From positions 1 through 26,813 of the forward strand of contig NZ_JAHYSG010000148.1 in assembly GCF_022095675.1 (NCBI RefSeq): a DNA stretch of 26,813 nucleotides, read 5' to 3'. This DNA comes from Dactylosporangium sp. AC04546 (GTDB lineage Bacteria > Actinomycetota > Actinomycetes > Mycobacteriales > Micromonosporaceae). The position numbers and the translations under genes are program-made. The notes beneath the pieces were generated by a model, which was not told the DNA's origin, made no database searches, and was given only the letters and a program-made list of their open reading frames with translations. Shown here in pieces: positions 8,715 to 17,359 of this stretch (positions are counted from its first letter, which is position 1; each line of letters begins with the position of its first letter).

Positions 8715-10915
8715 TGGTCCCGTCCGCGACCTACCGGGTCCAGGTCCGGCCGGACTTCGGCCTCGACGCCACCGCCGGGCTCGCCGGCTACCTGCGCGAC
8801 CTCGGCGTGAGCCATCTCTATTCGGCGCCGCTGCTGGCCGCGACGCCCGGCTCGCCGCACGGCTACGACGTGGTCGACCCGCGGATCGTCAACCCCGAGC
8901 TGGGCGGGGCGGCCGCCCTCGACCGGCTGGTGTCTGCGTTGCGCACGCAGGGACTGGGGCTGGTCGCCGACATCGTGCCGAACCACGTGGGCCTGTTCCA
9001 GCCGGCGGCGAACCCGATGTGGTGGGACGTGCTCAGACGCGGCCCGGCCAGCGACTACGCGGGTTGGTTCGACATCGACTGGACCGCCGGCCCGATCGTG
9101 ATCCCCGTCCTCGGGACGCCCGCGCTCGACGAGCTGCGCATCGACCACGGCGAGCTGCGCTACTACGAGCATCGCTTCCCCATCGCCGACGGCACCGGCG
9201 GCGGCACACCGCAGGAGGTGCACGACCGGCAGCACTACCGCCTCGTGCACTGGCGGGAGGGCAACGAGCGGCTGAACTACCGGCGGTTCTTCGCCGTCAC
9301 CGAGCTGGCCGGGGTGCGGGTCGAGGACCCGGCGGTCTTCGACGCCACCCACACCGAGATCCTGCGCTGGGTGCGCGAGAGCCTGGTCGACGGCATCCGG
9401 GTCGACCACCCTGACGGCCTGCGCGACCCCGTCGGCTACCTGGCCCACCTCCGCGCGGAGGCGCCGGGCATGTGGCTGGTGGTCGAGAAGATCCTGGAGG
9501 ACGGCGAGCCGCTGCCGCCGTGGCCGGTCGACGGCACCACCGGCTACGACGCCCTCGCCGAGGTCTGCGGCCTGTTCATCGCGGCCGCCGACGACCCCGG
9601 GGACTGGGCCGAGGAGGCGCACACGCAGAAGCTCGACGTGACCCGGCGCCTCTTCCCGGCCGAGCTGCACCGCCTCGGCCGGATCAGCCACCCGGACTGG
9701 GAGGAGCGCCTCGCCGAGCTGGCCTCCTGCTTCGAGGTGTACCGCACGTACCTGCCCTATGGCCGCGAGTACCTCGACCGCGCCCTCGGCGAGGCCCGCC
9801 GCCGCCGGCCCGACCTCGACTTCGACCCGCTGCTGCCCCGCCTGACCGACCCGGCCGACGAGCTGTGCGTGCGGTTCCAGCAGCTCACCGGCGCCGTCAT
9901 GGCCAAAGGCGTCGAGGACACGGCGATGTACCGCTGGAACCGCTGCATCGCCCTGAACGAGGTCGGCGGCGACCCGTCCCGGTTCGGCGTGCCACCGTCG
10001 GAGTTCCACACGGCCGCGGCCCGCCGGCAGGCGGAGTGGCCGGCGACGATGACCACGCTGTCGACCCACGACACCAAGCGCGGCGAGGACGTGCGGGCCC
10101 GCCTGGCCGTGCTCACCGAGCTGCCGGACGAGTGGGCGGCCGCGCTCACGCGCTGGCGGGCGGCGGCGCCGCTGCCCGACCCGTCGTTCGAGGACCTGTT
10201 CTGGCAGACGGTCGCCGGCGCCTGGCCGATCGAGCGGGACCGGCTCAGCGCCTACTTCGTCAAGGCGGCCCGGGAGGCGAACCGCTCGACGTCGTGGAGC
10301 GACCCGTCGGCGCCGTTCGAGGCGGCGGTCGAGGCCGCCCTCGACCGCGTCTTCGGCGAGCTGCGCGACGACGTGGCCGCGTTCGCCACCGCGATCACCC
10401 CGTTCGGCTGGAGCAACGCGCTGGGCCAGAAGCTGCTCCAGCTCACGATGCCCGGGATTCCCGACGTGTACCAGGGCAGCGAGCTGTGGGAGAACTCGCT
10501 GGTCGATCCGGACAACCGGCGGCCGGTCGACTTCGCCGAACGGCGCGACCTGCTGACGGCCCTCGACAGCAGCCTGGTGCTGCCGCCGATCGACGTGTCC
10601 GGGGCGGCGAAGCTGCTCGTCGTCAGCCGGGCGCTGCGGCTGCGGCGGGACCGGCCGGAGCTGTTCCGGGGCTACGCGCCGGTGCCGGCGGCCGGGCCCG
10701 CGGCCGGGCACGCCGTCGCGTTCGACCGGGGCGGGGTGGTGGCCGTGGCGACGCGGCTGCCGGTGACCCTCGCCATCGCGGGCGGGTGGGGCGACACGGC
10801 GCTGGAGCTGCCGCCCGGCGCCTGGCACGACGTCCTGACCGACCGGCCCGTCATCGCGCCCGAGCTGAGCGCGCTGCTCGACACGTATCCGGTGGCACTG
10901 CTGGTAGGGGGCTGA
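8714..10915 (+). CDS. treY: Malto-oligosyltrehalose synthase TreY (GH13)
   Basis: The 733-residue product starts with SATYRVQVRPDFGLDATAGL, the characteristic opening of TreY. The barrel motifs are VADIVPNHVGL, DGIRVDHPDGLRDP (nucleophile Asp, about residue 230), WLVVEKILEDGEPLP (Glu, about 257) and TLSTHDTKRGEDVRARL (His-Asp, about 452). The VMAKGVEDTAMYRWNR segment is also typical of TreY. The enzyme isomerises the reducing-end alpha-1,4 bond of a maltodextrin into alpha,alpha-1,1, making maltooligosyltrehalose, the substrate of TreZ. It is cytoplasmic. The ATG overlaps the glgX stop by one base and the stop lies two bases before the treZ GTG. Confidence 0.96.
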
Positions 10916-10917
10916 GC

Positions 10918-12636
10918 GTGGAGTTCCGGGTGTGGGCGCCGTCGGCGCGGCGGGTCGCGCTGCGGCTCGACGGGCGGACGGTGCCGATGTCCGCCGCGGA
11001 CGGTGGCTGGTACACGGCGACCGACGAGGCGGCCGGGCACGGCAGCGACTACGGCTTCCTGCTCGACGCCCCGGGCTCCCCGGGCAACGAGCCGCCGCTG
11101 CCCGATCCGCGCTCCCGCTGGCAGCCCGGCGGCGTGCACGGGCTGAGCCGGGTCTACGACCATGCCCGGTTCGCGTGGGGCGACGCGGCCTGGACCGGCC
11201 GGCAGCTGCCCGGCAGCGTCGTCTACGAGCTGCACGTCGGCACGTTCACCCCGCAAGGGACGTTCGACGCCGCCGCCGAGCGCCTGCCGCACCTGGTGGA
11301 GCTCGGCGTGGACCTGGTCGAGCTGCTGCCCGTCAACACGTTCAACGGCGAGTGGAACTGGGGCTACGACGGCGTCGGCTGGCACGCGGTGCAGGAGTCC
11401 TACGGCGGGCCCGACGGGCTCAAGCGGTTCGTCGACGCCGCGCACCGGGCCGGCCTCGGGGTGATCATCGACGCGGTCTACAACCACTTCGGCCCGTCCG
11501 GCGCCTACACCCCGCGGTTCGGCCCGTACCTGTCCAGCGGCGCGAACACGTGGGGCCGGTCGCTGAACCTCGACGAGGCCGACTCGGGCGAGGTCCGCCG
11601 GTTCATCATCGACAGCGCGCTGCAGTGGCTGCGCGACTACCACGCCGACGGGCTGCGGCTCGACGCCGTCCACGCGCTGGTCGACCGCGGCGCCACGCAC
11701 CTGCTGGAGGAGCTGGCCGTCGAGGTCGACGCGCTGTCGACGGCGCTCGGCCGGCCGCTGTCGCTGATCGCCGAGTCCGACCTCAACGACGCCAGGCTGG
11801 TCACGGCCCGGGAGGGCGGCGGCTACGGGCTGCACGCCCAGTGGGACGACGACGTCCACCACGCGCTGCACGCCATGCTCACCGGCGAGCGCCAGGGGTA
11901 CTACGGCGACTTCGGCTCTTTGACGTGCCTGGCCACCGTCTGGCAGGAGGCGTTCTGGCACGCCGGGACCTGGTCGTCGTTCCGGCGGCGGGTCCACGGC
12001 CGGCCGGTCGACCGGGCCCGCATCCCCGGCCACCGGTTCGTGGTGTGCCTGCAGAACCACGACCAGATCGGCAACCGCGCCACCGGCGACCGGCTCACCG
12101 CGTCGCTCTCGCCCGGCCTGCTGCGCGTCGGCGCGACCCTGCTGCTGACCTCCCCGTTCACGCCGATGCTGTTCATGGGTGAGGAGTTCGGCGCGCGCAC
12201 CCCGTGGCAGTTCTTCACCAGCCACCCGGAGCCCGAGCTGGCGGCGGCGGTCGCCGCGGGCCGCCGGTGCGAGTTCGCGGAGCACGGCTGGCCGCCCGGC
12301 GACGTGCCGGACCCGCAGGATCCGCAGACGTTCCAGCGCTCCAAGCTGGACTGGGCGGCCCAGGACCAGGACATGCTGGCGCTGTACCGCTCGCTGATCC
12401 GGCTGCGCAAGGACGTCGCGGATCTGTCGGACCCGCGCCTCGACCGGGTCCGGGTCGTCCACGACGACGGGGTGCTGCTGATCTCGCGCGGGGCCTGCAC
12501 GGTGATCGCGAACCTGACGCCCGATCCGCGGACGCTGCCGCTGCCGGCCGAGCGCTTCCTGCTCGCGACCGACCCGGCCGCCGTCCTGCAGGGCGACTCC
12601 GTCACCGTACCGGGCGAGTCGGCGGTCATCCTGTGA
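10918..12636 (+). CDS. treZ: Malto-oligosyltrehalose trehalohydrolase TreZ (GH13_10)
   Basis: The 572-residue product begins with a CBM48-like beta domain (EFRVWAPSARRVALRLDG) and continues into a GH13 barrel. Motifs are LLPVNTFNGEWNWGYDGVGW and AVYNHFGPSGAY, DGLRLDAVHALVDRGATHLL with the nucleophile Asp (about residue 248), LIAESDLNDARLV with the catalytic Glu (about 284), and LQNHDQIGNRATGDRL with the His-Asp pair (about 380). FMGEEFGARTPWQFFTSH is a strong TreZ signature. The enzyme cuts the alpha-1,4 bond next to the trehalosyl end and releases free trehalose. The start is GTG 10918, two bases after the treY stop, so it is coupled to treY. No treS, glgB or glgE is present in the window, so the other actinobacterial trehalose/glucan genes must lie elsewhere if they exist. 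Confidence 0.96.
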   Translation: MEFRVWAPSARRVALRLDGRTVPMSAADGGWYTATDEAAGHGSDYGFLLDAPGSPGNEPPLPDPRSRWQPGGVHGLSRVYDHARFAWGDAAWTGRQLPGSVVYELHVGTFTPQGTFDAAAERLPHLVELGVDLVELLPVNTFNGEWNWGYDGVGWHAVQESYGGPDGLKRFVDAAHRAGLGVIIDAVYNHFGPSGAYTPRFGPYLSSGANTWGRSLNLDEADSGEVRRFIIDSALQWLRDYHADGLRLDAVHALVDRGATHLLEELAVEVDALSTALGRPLSLIAESDLNDARLVTAREGGGYGLHAQWDDDVHHALHAMLTGERQGYYGDFGSLTCLATVWQEAFWHAGTWSSFRRRVHGRPVDRARIPGHRFVVCLQNHDQIGNRATGDRLTASLSPGLLRVGATLLLTSPFTPMLFMGEEFGARTPWQFFTSHPEPELAAAVAAGRRCEFAEHGWPPGDVPDPQDPQTFQRSKLDWAAQDQDMLALYRSLIRLRKDVADLSDPRLDRVRVVHDDGVLLISRGACTVIANLTPDPRTLPLPAERFLLATDPAAVLQGDSVTVPGESAVIL

Positions 12637-12640
12637 CGAC

Positions 12641-12690
12641 TTGACTTCTCGGACCGTCTCGGCGTTAGATAACCAGGAGGTTAGATAACC
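12641..12690 (+). promoter_or_regulatory. Promoter and twin operator of the arsR-type gene
   Basis: TTGACT (12641-12646) and TTAGAT (12665-12670) form a -35/-10 pair with 18-base spacing. The 11-mer GTTAGATAACC occurs twice, at 12664-12674 and 12680-12690, with 5 bases between copies; each copy is itself an inverted repeat GTTA-GA-TAAC. The first copy covers the -10 box and the second the expected transcription start. ArsR-family repressors typically bind such short AT-rich inverted repeats, so I infer autorepression by the gene that follows. Confidence 0.7.
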
Positions 12691-12707
12691 GACTGGTGAG
12701 GTAACGC

Positions 12708-13073
12708 TTGGCTACCGAACGAGGAGTCACTGACCGGCTCTCCACGACCTTTGCCGCGCTCGCGGATCCCACGCGGCGGGCGATCCTGGCCCGGCTCACG
12801 CAGGGCGAGGCCACGGTGAAGGAGCTGGCCGAGCCGTTCTCGATCAGCGGCCCGGCGATCTCCAAGCACCTGCGGGTGCTGGAGCACGCCGGGCTGATCT
12901 CGCGCGGCCGTGACGCACAGTGGCGGCCGTGCCGCCTCGAGGCCGCGCCGCTGCGCGAGGTGGCCGCGTTCACCGAGGAGTACCGGCGGTTCTGGGACGA
13001 GAGCTACACCCGCCTGGACGCCTACCTGCAGCTGCTGCAGGACGATGTGAAGGAGCCACCCGATGACCACTGA
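12708..13073 (+). CDS. ArsR-family winged-helix transcriptional regulator
   Basis: This 121-residue single-domain regulator has the pattern STTFAALADPTRRAILARLTQGEATVKELAEPFSI-SGPAISKHLRVLEHAGLI, the helix-turn-helix and recognition helix of the ArsR/SmtB fold. No metal-binding CxC motif is seen in the recognition helix, which fits the subgroup that controls neighbouring AHSA1/SRPBCC genes rather than metal sensing. Start TTG 12708 is preceded by GAGG six bases upstream (12698-12701). The gene overlaps the next by 11 bases. A promoter and paired palindromic operator lie directly upstream, which suggests negative autoregulation of the two-gene operon. Confidence 0.93.
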   Translation: MATERGVTDRLSTTFAALADPTRRAILARLTQGEATVKELAEPFSISGPAISKHLRVLEHAGLISRGRDAQWRPCRLEAAPLREVAAFTEEYRRFWDESYTRLDAYLQLLQDDVKEPPDDH

Positions 13074-13956
13074 GCTCGGCGTCACCGAGTTCGAGCTGCC
13101 CAGCGACCTGGAGATCCGGATCGTCCGGACGGTCGCCGCACCCCGCCGGCTGGTGTTCGACGTGCACACCCGCCCCGAGCACCTGCCGAAGTGGATGGTC
13201 GGGCCGCCCGGCTGGACCATGCCCGTCTGCGAGATCGACCTGCGGCCCGGCGGGCGGTTCCGGTACGTCTGGCGCTCGGCGACCGGCGACGAGCTGACCA
13301 TCACCGGCACCTTCCAGGAGGTCATCCGGCCCGACCGGCTGGTCAGCACCGAGGGCTGGAGCGACGGCGACTGGCCGGAGACCCGCAACACGGTGACCTT
13401 CACCGAGCACGACGGGCGCACGACGATCACCACGACCGTGCGCTATCCGTCGCAGGAGGCCCGGGACGCGGCGCTCGGCTCCGGCATGCGGGAGGGCATG
13501 TCCTCCGGCTACGCCAGCCTGGACGCCTACTTGGCGACGGTGGAGGTCGCGCCGGCCGTCCCGGGGATGCGGCTGGAGCTGGTGCCTGTGCCGGTCACCG
13601 ACGTCGACGTCGCGCTCGCCTTCTACGAGGGCAAGCTCGCTTTCGTCGTCGACCATGACGTGCAGCCGGGCAACGGTTCGCGGGTCACGCAGCTGACGCC
13701 GCCGGGCTCGGCGTGCTCGATCGTGCTGTACAAGGACCTGCCGGGGCTGGACCTGGCGCCGGGCACGCTGCGGGGCCTGCACCTCGTCGTCGACGACATC
13801 CACAAGTCGCGGGAGGTGCTGCTGGCCCGCGGGGTCGAGGTCGGCGGGGTCGACGACCTCGGCGGGATCCTCTACGCGCCGTTCAGCGACCCGGACGGCA
13901 ACACGTGGCTGCTCCAGGAGATCCCGCGCGGCTCCCAGCGGCCCGACGACCTCTAG
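13063..13956 (+). CDS. AHSA1/SRPBCC - glyoxalase (VOC) fusion protein
   Basis: The 297-residue product has two domains in one uninterrupted frame. Residues about 15-160 are an AHSA1-type SRPBCC fold (IVRTVAAPRRLVFDVHTRPEHLPKWM, then WTMPVCEIDLRPGGRFRYVW, GTFQEVIRPDRLV, and the closing helix SGMREGMSSGYASLDAYL). Residues about 168-290 are a VOC/glyoxalase-like fold (LELVPVPVTDVDVALAFYEGKL, SRVTQLTPPGSACSIVL, GLHLVVDDI, FSDPDGNTWLLQEI). SRPBCC domains bind hydrophobic ligands, and VOC domains often bind or modify small molecules or confer resistance; no substrate is evident. The arrangement ArsR then AHSA1 is common in actinobacteria, while the in-frame addition of a VOC domain is less usual. 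GGAG precedes ATG 13063. The gene converges on malQ with only 7 bases between stops. Confidence 0.9.
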   Translation: MTTELGVTEFELPSDLEIRIVRTVAAPRRLVFDVHTRPEHLPKWMVGPPGWTMPVCEIDLRPGGRFRYVWRSATGDELTITGTFQEVIRPDRLVSTEGWSDGDWPETRNTVTFTEHDGRTTITTTVRYPSQEARDAALGSGMREGMSSGYASLDAYLATVEVAPAVPGMRLELVPVPVTDVDVALAFYEGKLAFVVDHDVQPGNGSRVTQLTPPGSACSIVLYKDLPGLDLAPGTLRGLHLVVDDIHKSREVLLARGVEVGGVDDLGGILYAPFSDPDGNTWLLQEIPRGSQRPDDL

Positions 13957-13963
13957 GCTTTCT

Positions 13964-15760
13964 CTAGCTGTTGAAGATGTCCACGATCTGGTGCATGCGG
14001 GCGTCGGCGGTGAGGTCCTCCAGGGGCAGCGGGAGCGGGAGGCGCCAGTTCGGGTACTGGTCGGTGGTCCCGGGCAGGTTCGGCTGGCGCACCGCGCCGA
14101 GCACGTCGTAGGGCGAGACGAGCACGATCCGGCACGGGGTGCGCTTGAGCAGCCGGTGCATGGCCAGGACGATCTCGTCGTCGGTGCTGTCGGGCTCGGT
14201 GAGCCCCTCGGCGTCGAGGAGGTCGAGCAGGGCGGTGCGCTCCAGCGCGGCGGCCGCCCACTCGTCCTTGACGTCCCGGCCGTACTTCCCGCCGAGCACA
14301 CCGGCCTCGGCCCGGGCCAGCACGTGCTCACCGGCCAGGAACCCGGCAGCGGTCGGCAGGTCGTGGGTGGAGATGCTGGCCACGGCGTTGGCCGGCCACT
14401 CCGCGGGCGGCAGGAACGCGCCGGCCCCGTCGCGGGTGAACCACAGCACCGCGGAGCCGAGGATGTTGCGCTCCTGGAGGGTCCGGCTGACGACCGGCTC
14501 GACGGTGCCGAGGTCCTCGCCGACGACGACGGCGCCGGCCCGCGTGGCCTCCTCGATGAGCACGCCGAGCATGGCGGCGTCGTCGTAGTGCACGTACGTG
14601 CCCTCGGCGGGCCCGCGCCCCGGCGGCACCCACCACAGCCGCCACAGCCCGGCGACGTGGTCGACCCGCAGGCCGCCCGCATGCCGGAAGATGTCGCGGA
14701 GCAGCTCCCGGTAGGGCTCGTAGCCGCTGGCGGCGAGCCGGTCGGGCCGCCAGGTCGCCAGGCCCCAGTCCTGCCCCTGCTGGTTGAACGCGTCGGGCGG
14801 CGCGCCGACCTTGGCGCCCTGAGCGATGACGTCCTGCATCGTCCAGGCGTCGGCGCCGCCGGGATCGATACCGACGGCGAGGTCGTGGACGATCCCGACG
14901 GCCATGCCCTCGGCGGCCCGGTTGGCCTGGTCGAGCTGCTCGGCGCACCGTCGTTGCAGCCAGGCGTGGAACGCCACCCGGTCCGCGGGCGCCGCCGCCG
15001 TGGCCGCCGCCCCGGGCCGGCGCAGCTCGGCCGGCCACCGCCGCCAGTCGGGGCCGTGGACCTCGGCGAGCGCGGTGTACGTGGCGAAGTCCCGCAACGC
15101 CGCATCGCCACCGACCCAGACGTCGACCCATTGATCTTCCGTCTCGGCTCCCCCGGTGAGGGTGGATCGACCAACGTCGGTGGAGCCCGCGAACAGCACA
15201 GCCAGGGCGGCGTGCTTGGCGCGCCAGGCGGTGCCGTAGTCGATCAGGCCGTCCTCGGGCAGGGGCGGGCGCAGCGCGTCGACCTGGGCGCGCAGCGCCT
15301 CGGGGGCCGTGCGGTACTCCGGCAGGTCGGTCACCCGCAGGTACAGCGGGTTGACGAAGCGGCGGCTGGACGGGGAGTACGGCGACGCCGGCAGCGGGTC
15401 GACCGGGGCCACCGCGTGCAGCGGGTTGACCAGGATCGCGCCGGCGCCGGTGGACGCGGCCCAGGCCGTGAACGCGGCCAGGTCGGCGAAGTCGCCGACG
15501 GCCCATGAGTCGAGCGACCGCACGCCGTACAACTGGATCATCCATCCCCACGTCCGCGGTGGCTCCGGCATGGACGCCGGCGTGCCGACCCGGCTGTGGG
15601 GCGCCGGCTCCGGGCCGAGCAGCGCGAGCACCGCCTCGACCACGTCGTCAGGGATGTCGATGCGCCGCTTGTCGGCCGTCTCGTAGTGGGTCGCGACGCC
15701 GTGCGCCGCCGCCTGCGCGTGCAGCTCGGGAGGGGATGTGGGTGACACGTCTCCCGTCAT
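13964..15760 (-). CDS. malQ: 4-alpha-glucanotransferase MalQ (GH77), short form
   Basis: The 598-residue GH77 enzyme has TWGWMIQLYGVRSLDSWAVGDFADL and VNPLHAVAPVDPLPASPYSPSSRRF at the start of the barrel. The catalytic regions are LRVDHVAGLWRLWWVP (nucleophile Asp, about residue 366), VVVGEDLGTVEP (acid/base Glu, about 415) and ASISTHDLPTAAGF (His-Asp, about 463). MalQ disproportionates maltodextrins and releases glucose, supplying longer chains for phosphorylase or TreY. Only about 70 residues precede the barrel (ELHAQAAAHGVATHYETADKRR region), whereas actinobacterial MalQ proteins usually carry an extra N-terminal beta domain of roughly 100 residues; it is missing here. The ATG at 15760 overlaps the stop of the MEDS-STAS gene as ATGA, so the two are translationally coupled. 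Confidence 0.95.
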   Translation of the reverse strand: MTGDVSPTSPPELHAQAAAHGVATHYETADKRRIDIPDDVVEAVLALLGPEPAPHSRVGTPASMPEPPRTWGWMIQLYGVRSLDSWAVGDFADLAAFTAWAASTGAGAILVNPLHAVAPVDPLPASPYSPSSRRFVNPLYLRVTDLPEYRTAPEALRAQVDALRPPLPEDGLIDYGTAWRAKHAALAVLFAGSTDVGRSTLTGGAETEDQWVDVWVGGDAALRDFATYTALAEVHGPDWRRWPAELRRPGAAATAAAPADRVAFHAWLQRRCAEQLDQANRAAEGMAVGIVHDLAVGIDPGGADAWTMQDVIAQGAKVGAPPDAFNQQGQDWGLATWRPDRLAASGYEPYRELLRDIFRHAGGLRVDHVAGLWRLWWVPPGRGPAEGTYVHYDDAAMLGVLIEEATRAGAVVVGEDLGTVEPVVSRTLQERNILGSAVLWFTRDGAGAFLPPAEWPANAVASISTHDLPTAAGFLAGEHVLARAEAGVLGGKYGRDVKDEWAAAALERTALLDLLDAEGLTEPDSTDDEIVLAMHRLLKRTPCRIVLVSPYDVLGAVRQPNLPGTTDQYPNWRLPLPLPLEDLTADARMHQIVDIFNS

Positions 15761-16566
15761 ACCCCCACGACCCCGTCGCGAAGCACCAGGGACGGCACGT
15801 CGTCGGCGCCGACGAGCTGGAGGGCCTGGCGGACGCCCCGGGTGCAGCGCACCACCGTGTGGCGGGTCGGGCGCGACGCGGCGAAGCGGACCAGCGTGCC
15901 CGCGCCCGCGGCGTCGATGAACACGAGCTCGCTGGCGTCGACGAGGACCACGTTGTCGCAGACGGCGAGCAGGGCGAGGATCGCGGGCAGCGCCGCCGCG
16001 TTGGAGGCGTCGAGCTCGCCGGCCAGGCGCAGCTGGGCACCCCACCCGCCGATGGTGAACCGCAGCAGCGGGGCGGGATGGGTGGCGCCCAGCCGGGCGA
16101 GCAGGTCCTGCGCGAACCGGCGGCGGTCGTAGAGGCACAGCGCCGCCACCTGAGCGTCCCCGAAGAAGCGGGTGGTGCTCGTCTCGTAGCCCAGGACGTC
16201 GTCGTCGCGCAGGCCGGCGGTGCGGGTCCAGGACATCTCGCCGGCGACGCAGACGCCGGCGAAGCCCGCGGCCCGGGCCTCCTCGCGCAGCGCGTCGAGG
16301 CTGTCGATCATGTCGGGGCCGCCGAAGCCGAGCCCGCCGAAGCCGGTGCCGAACCGCAGCACGCTGAACTGCCCGACGCGGGCGTCGGGCACGGCGGCGG
16401 TGAGGGTCCGGGCGAGGTCGACGGACCCGGCGTCGAGGTACGCCACGACCCGGTGGCCGGCGCCGACGCCGTGGCGCACGTACGCGACCATCAGGTCGCG
16501 GCACTCGGGGTCGGATGCGTAGGTCAGCGACAGATGGTCACCGAGCCGCCACGCCTCCACCGCCAC
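15757..16566 (-). CDS. MEDS - STAS domain signalling protein
   Basis: The product has 269 residues. Residues 1-165 match the MEDS (DcmR-like sensory) domain: GDHLSLTYASDPECRDLMVAYVRHG, VGAGHRVVAYLDAGS, AAGFAGVCVAGEMSWT, and FGDAQVAALCLYDRRRF. Residues about 165-265 form a STAS domain like anti-anti-sigma factors (GELDASNAAALPAILALL, NVVLVDASELVFIDAAGAGTLV). In SpoIIAA-type proteins the phosphorylated Ser sits in the D-S/x-x-G loop; here the loop reads Asp218-Ala-Ala-Gly, with no hydroxyl residue to phosphorylate. I infer a ligand-sensing regulator acting by protein-protein contact, possibly with an anti-sigma kinase elsewhere. GTG 16566 is the likely start (GTG 16560 is an alternative). It lies 17 bases after the DUF427 stop and overlaps malQ. 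Confidence 0.85.
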   Translation of the reverse strand: MAVEAWRLGDHLSLTYASDPECRDLMVAYVRHGVGAGHRVVAYLDAGSVDLARTLTAAVPDARVGQFSVLRFGTGFGGLGFGGPDMIDSLDALREEARAAGFAGVCVAGEMSWTRTAGLRDDDVLGYETSTTRFFGDAQVAALCLYDRRRFAQDLLARLGATHPAPLLRFTIGGWGAQLRLAGELDASNAAALPAILALLAVCDNVVLVDASELVFIDAAGAGTLVRFAASRPTRHTVVRCTRGVRQALQLVGADDVPSLVLRDGVVGV

Positions 16567-16583
16567 AGCCTACGACGCCTGGC

Positions 16584-17339
16584 CTAGGCGCTCGGCGACT
16601 GCCGGACGCCGTCGAGGAAAACATCGACCCGTTCGTTATAGAAGCAGGCCAGTCCGGCGATCTTCTGGCTCTCGGGCAGCGGGGTCCGGTAGATCCACAC
16701 CAGGTCCTCGTGCCGCTGCGGGCCGCCGGGGCCGCCCTCGACCTCGACCGCCCAGTAGTGCGCCTCGCCCTTGTAGGGGCAGTGGGTCACGGTGGTGGAC
16801 GGGCGGAGCAGGTCCATCCGGACGTCGGTCAGGGGGATGTAGTACCGCGTGGGCAGGCTCGTCTCGAACAGCATCCGCGGGTTGCGGGACTCGGCGAGGA
16901 CGACCCCGTCGAGCTCGACGCGCACGGTGCGGCCGCTGGCCAGGATGTCGACCCGTTTGTAGGGGTCGCGCGGGTGGGTGTAGACCGGCTCGTCCTCCTC
17001 GAACCACTCGCTCATCGCGTCCCAGTCGAAGCGGACCGCGTCGCGCAGCTCGGGCAGGGGCGAGTCGGCGAACCGGCGGGCGGCGGCCTTGGCCACACCG
17101 CCGGCCGTGACGACGTCGAAGATCTCGGCGGTGCCGCGGCTCGGCGACCGCTCGGTGGTGCCGGTGCCGACGAGCTCGGCGTGCACGTCGGCCGCCGGGA
17201 TGTAGTACGCCGGGTAGTAGGGGACCTCCCACACGAGCAGCGGACGCAGCGTGTCGGCCACGAGGCTGCCGCCCAGGAAGGTTCGGACGCGTTTGGGACC
17301 GGTCTCGACTCGCACCCGGCCCCGGTGGCTTTCGGTCAC
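16584..17339 (-). CDS. Tandem DUF427 protein
   Basis: The 251-residue product contains two copies of the DUF427 fold. The first spans about residues 8-60 (VRVETGPKRVRTFLGGSLVADTL, WEVPYYPAYYIPAADV). The second spans about 130-230 (VRVELDGVVLAESRNPRMLFETSLPTRYYIPLTDV) and includes the family signature THCPYKGEAHYWAVEV. The family is common in actinobacteria and fungi; its biochemical role is not established. The GTG at 17339 is used as start. GGGAGG lies unusually close to it (one base), so a slightly later start is possible. The gene follows ppk2 by 20 bases and precedes the MEDS-STAS gene by 17, so it belongs to the same minus-strand operon. Confidence 0.85.
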   Translation of the reverse strand: MTESHRGRVRVETGPKRVRTFLGGSLVADTLRPLLVWEVPYYPAYYIPAADVHAELVGTGTTERSPSRGTAEIFDVVTAGGVAKAAARRFADSPLPELRDAVRFDWDAMSEWFEEDEPVYTHPRDPYKRVDILASGRTVRVELDGVVLAESRNPRMLFETSLPTRYYIPLTDVRMDLLRPSTTVTHCPYKGEAHYWAVEVEGGPGGPQRHEDLVWIYRTPLPESQKIAGLACFYNERVDVFLDGVRQSPSA

Positions 17340-17359
17340 GCCTCCCAACGCTACAAGCC

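Noticed and set aside
10672..12462. 596-codon minus frame opposite treZ
   Set aside because: Same reason: it has no recognisable domain and covers the treY/treZ junction.
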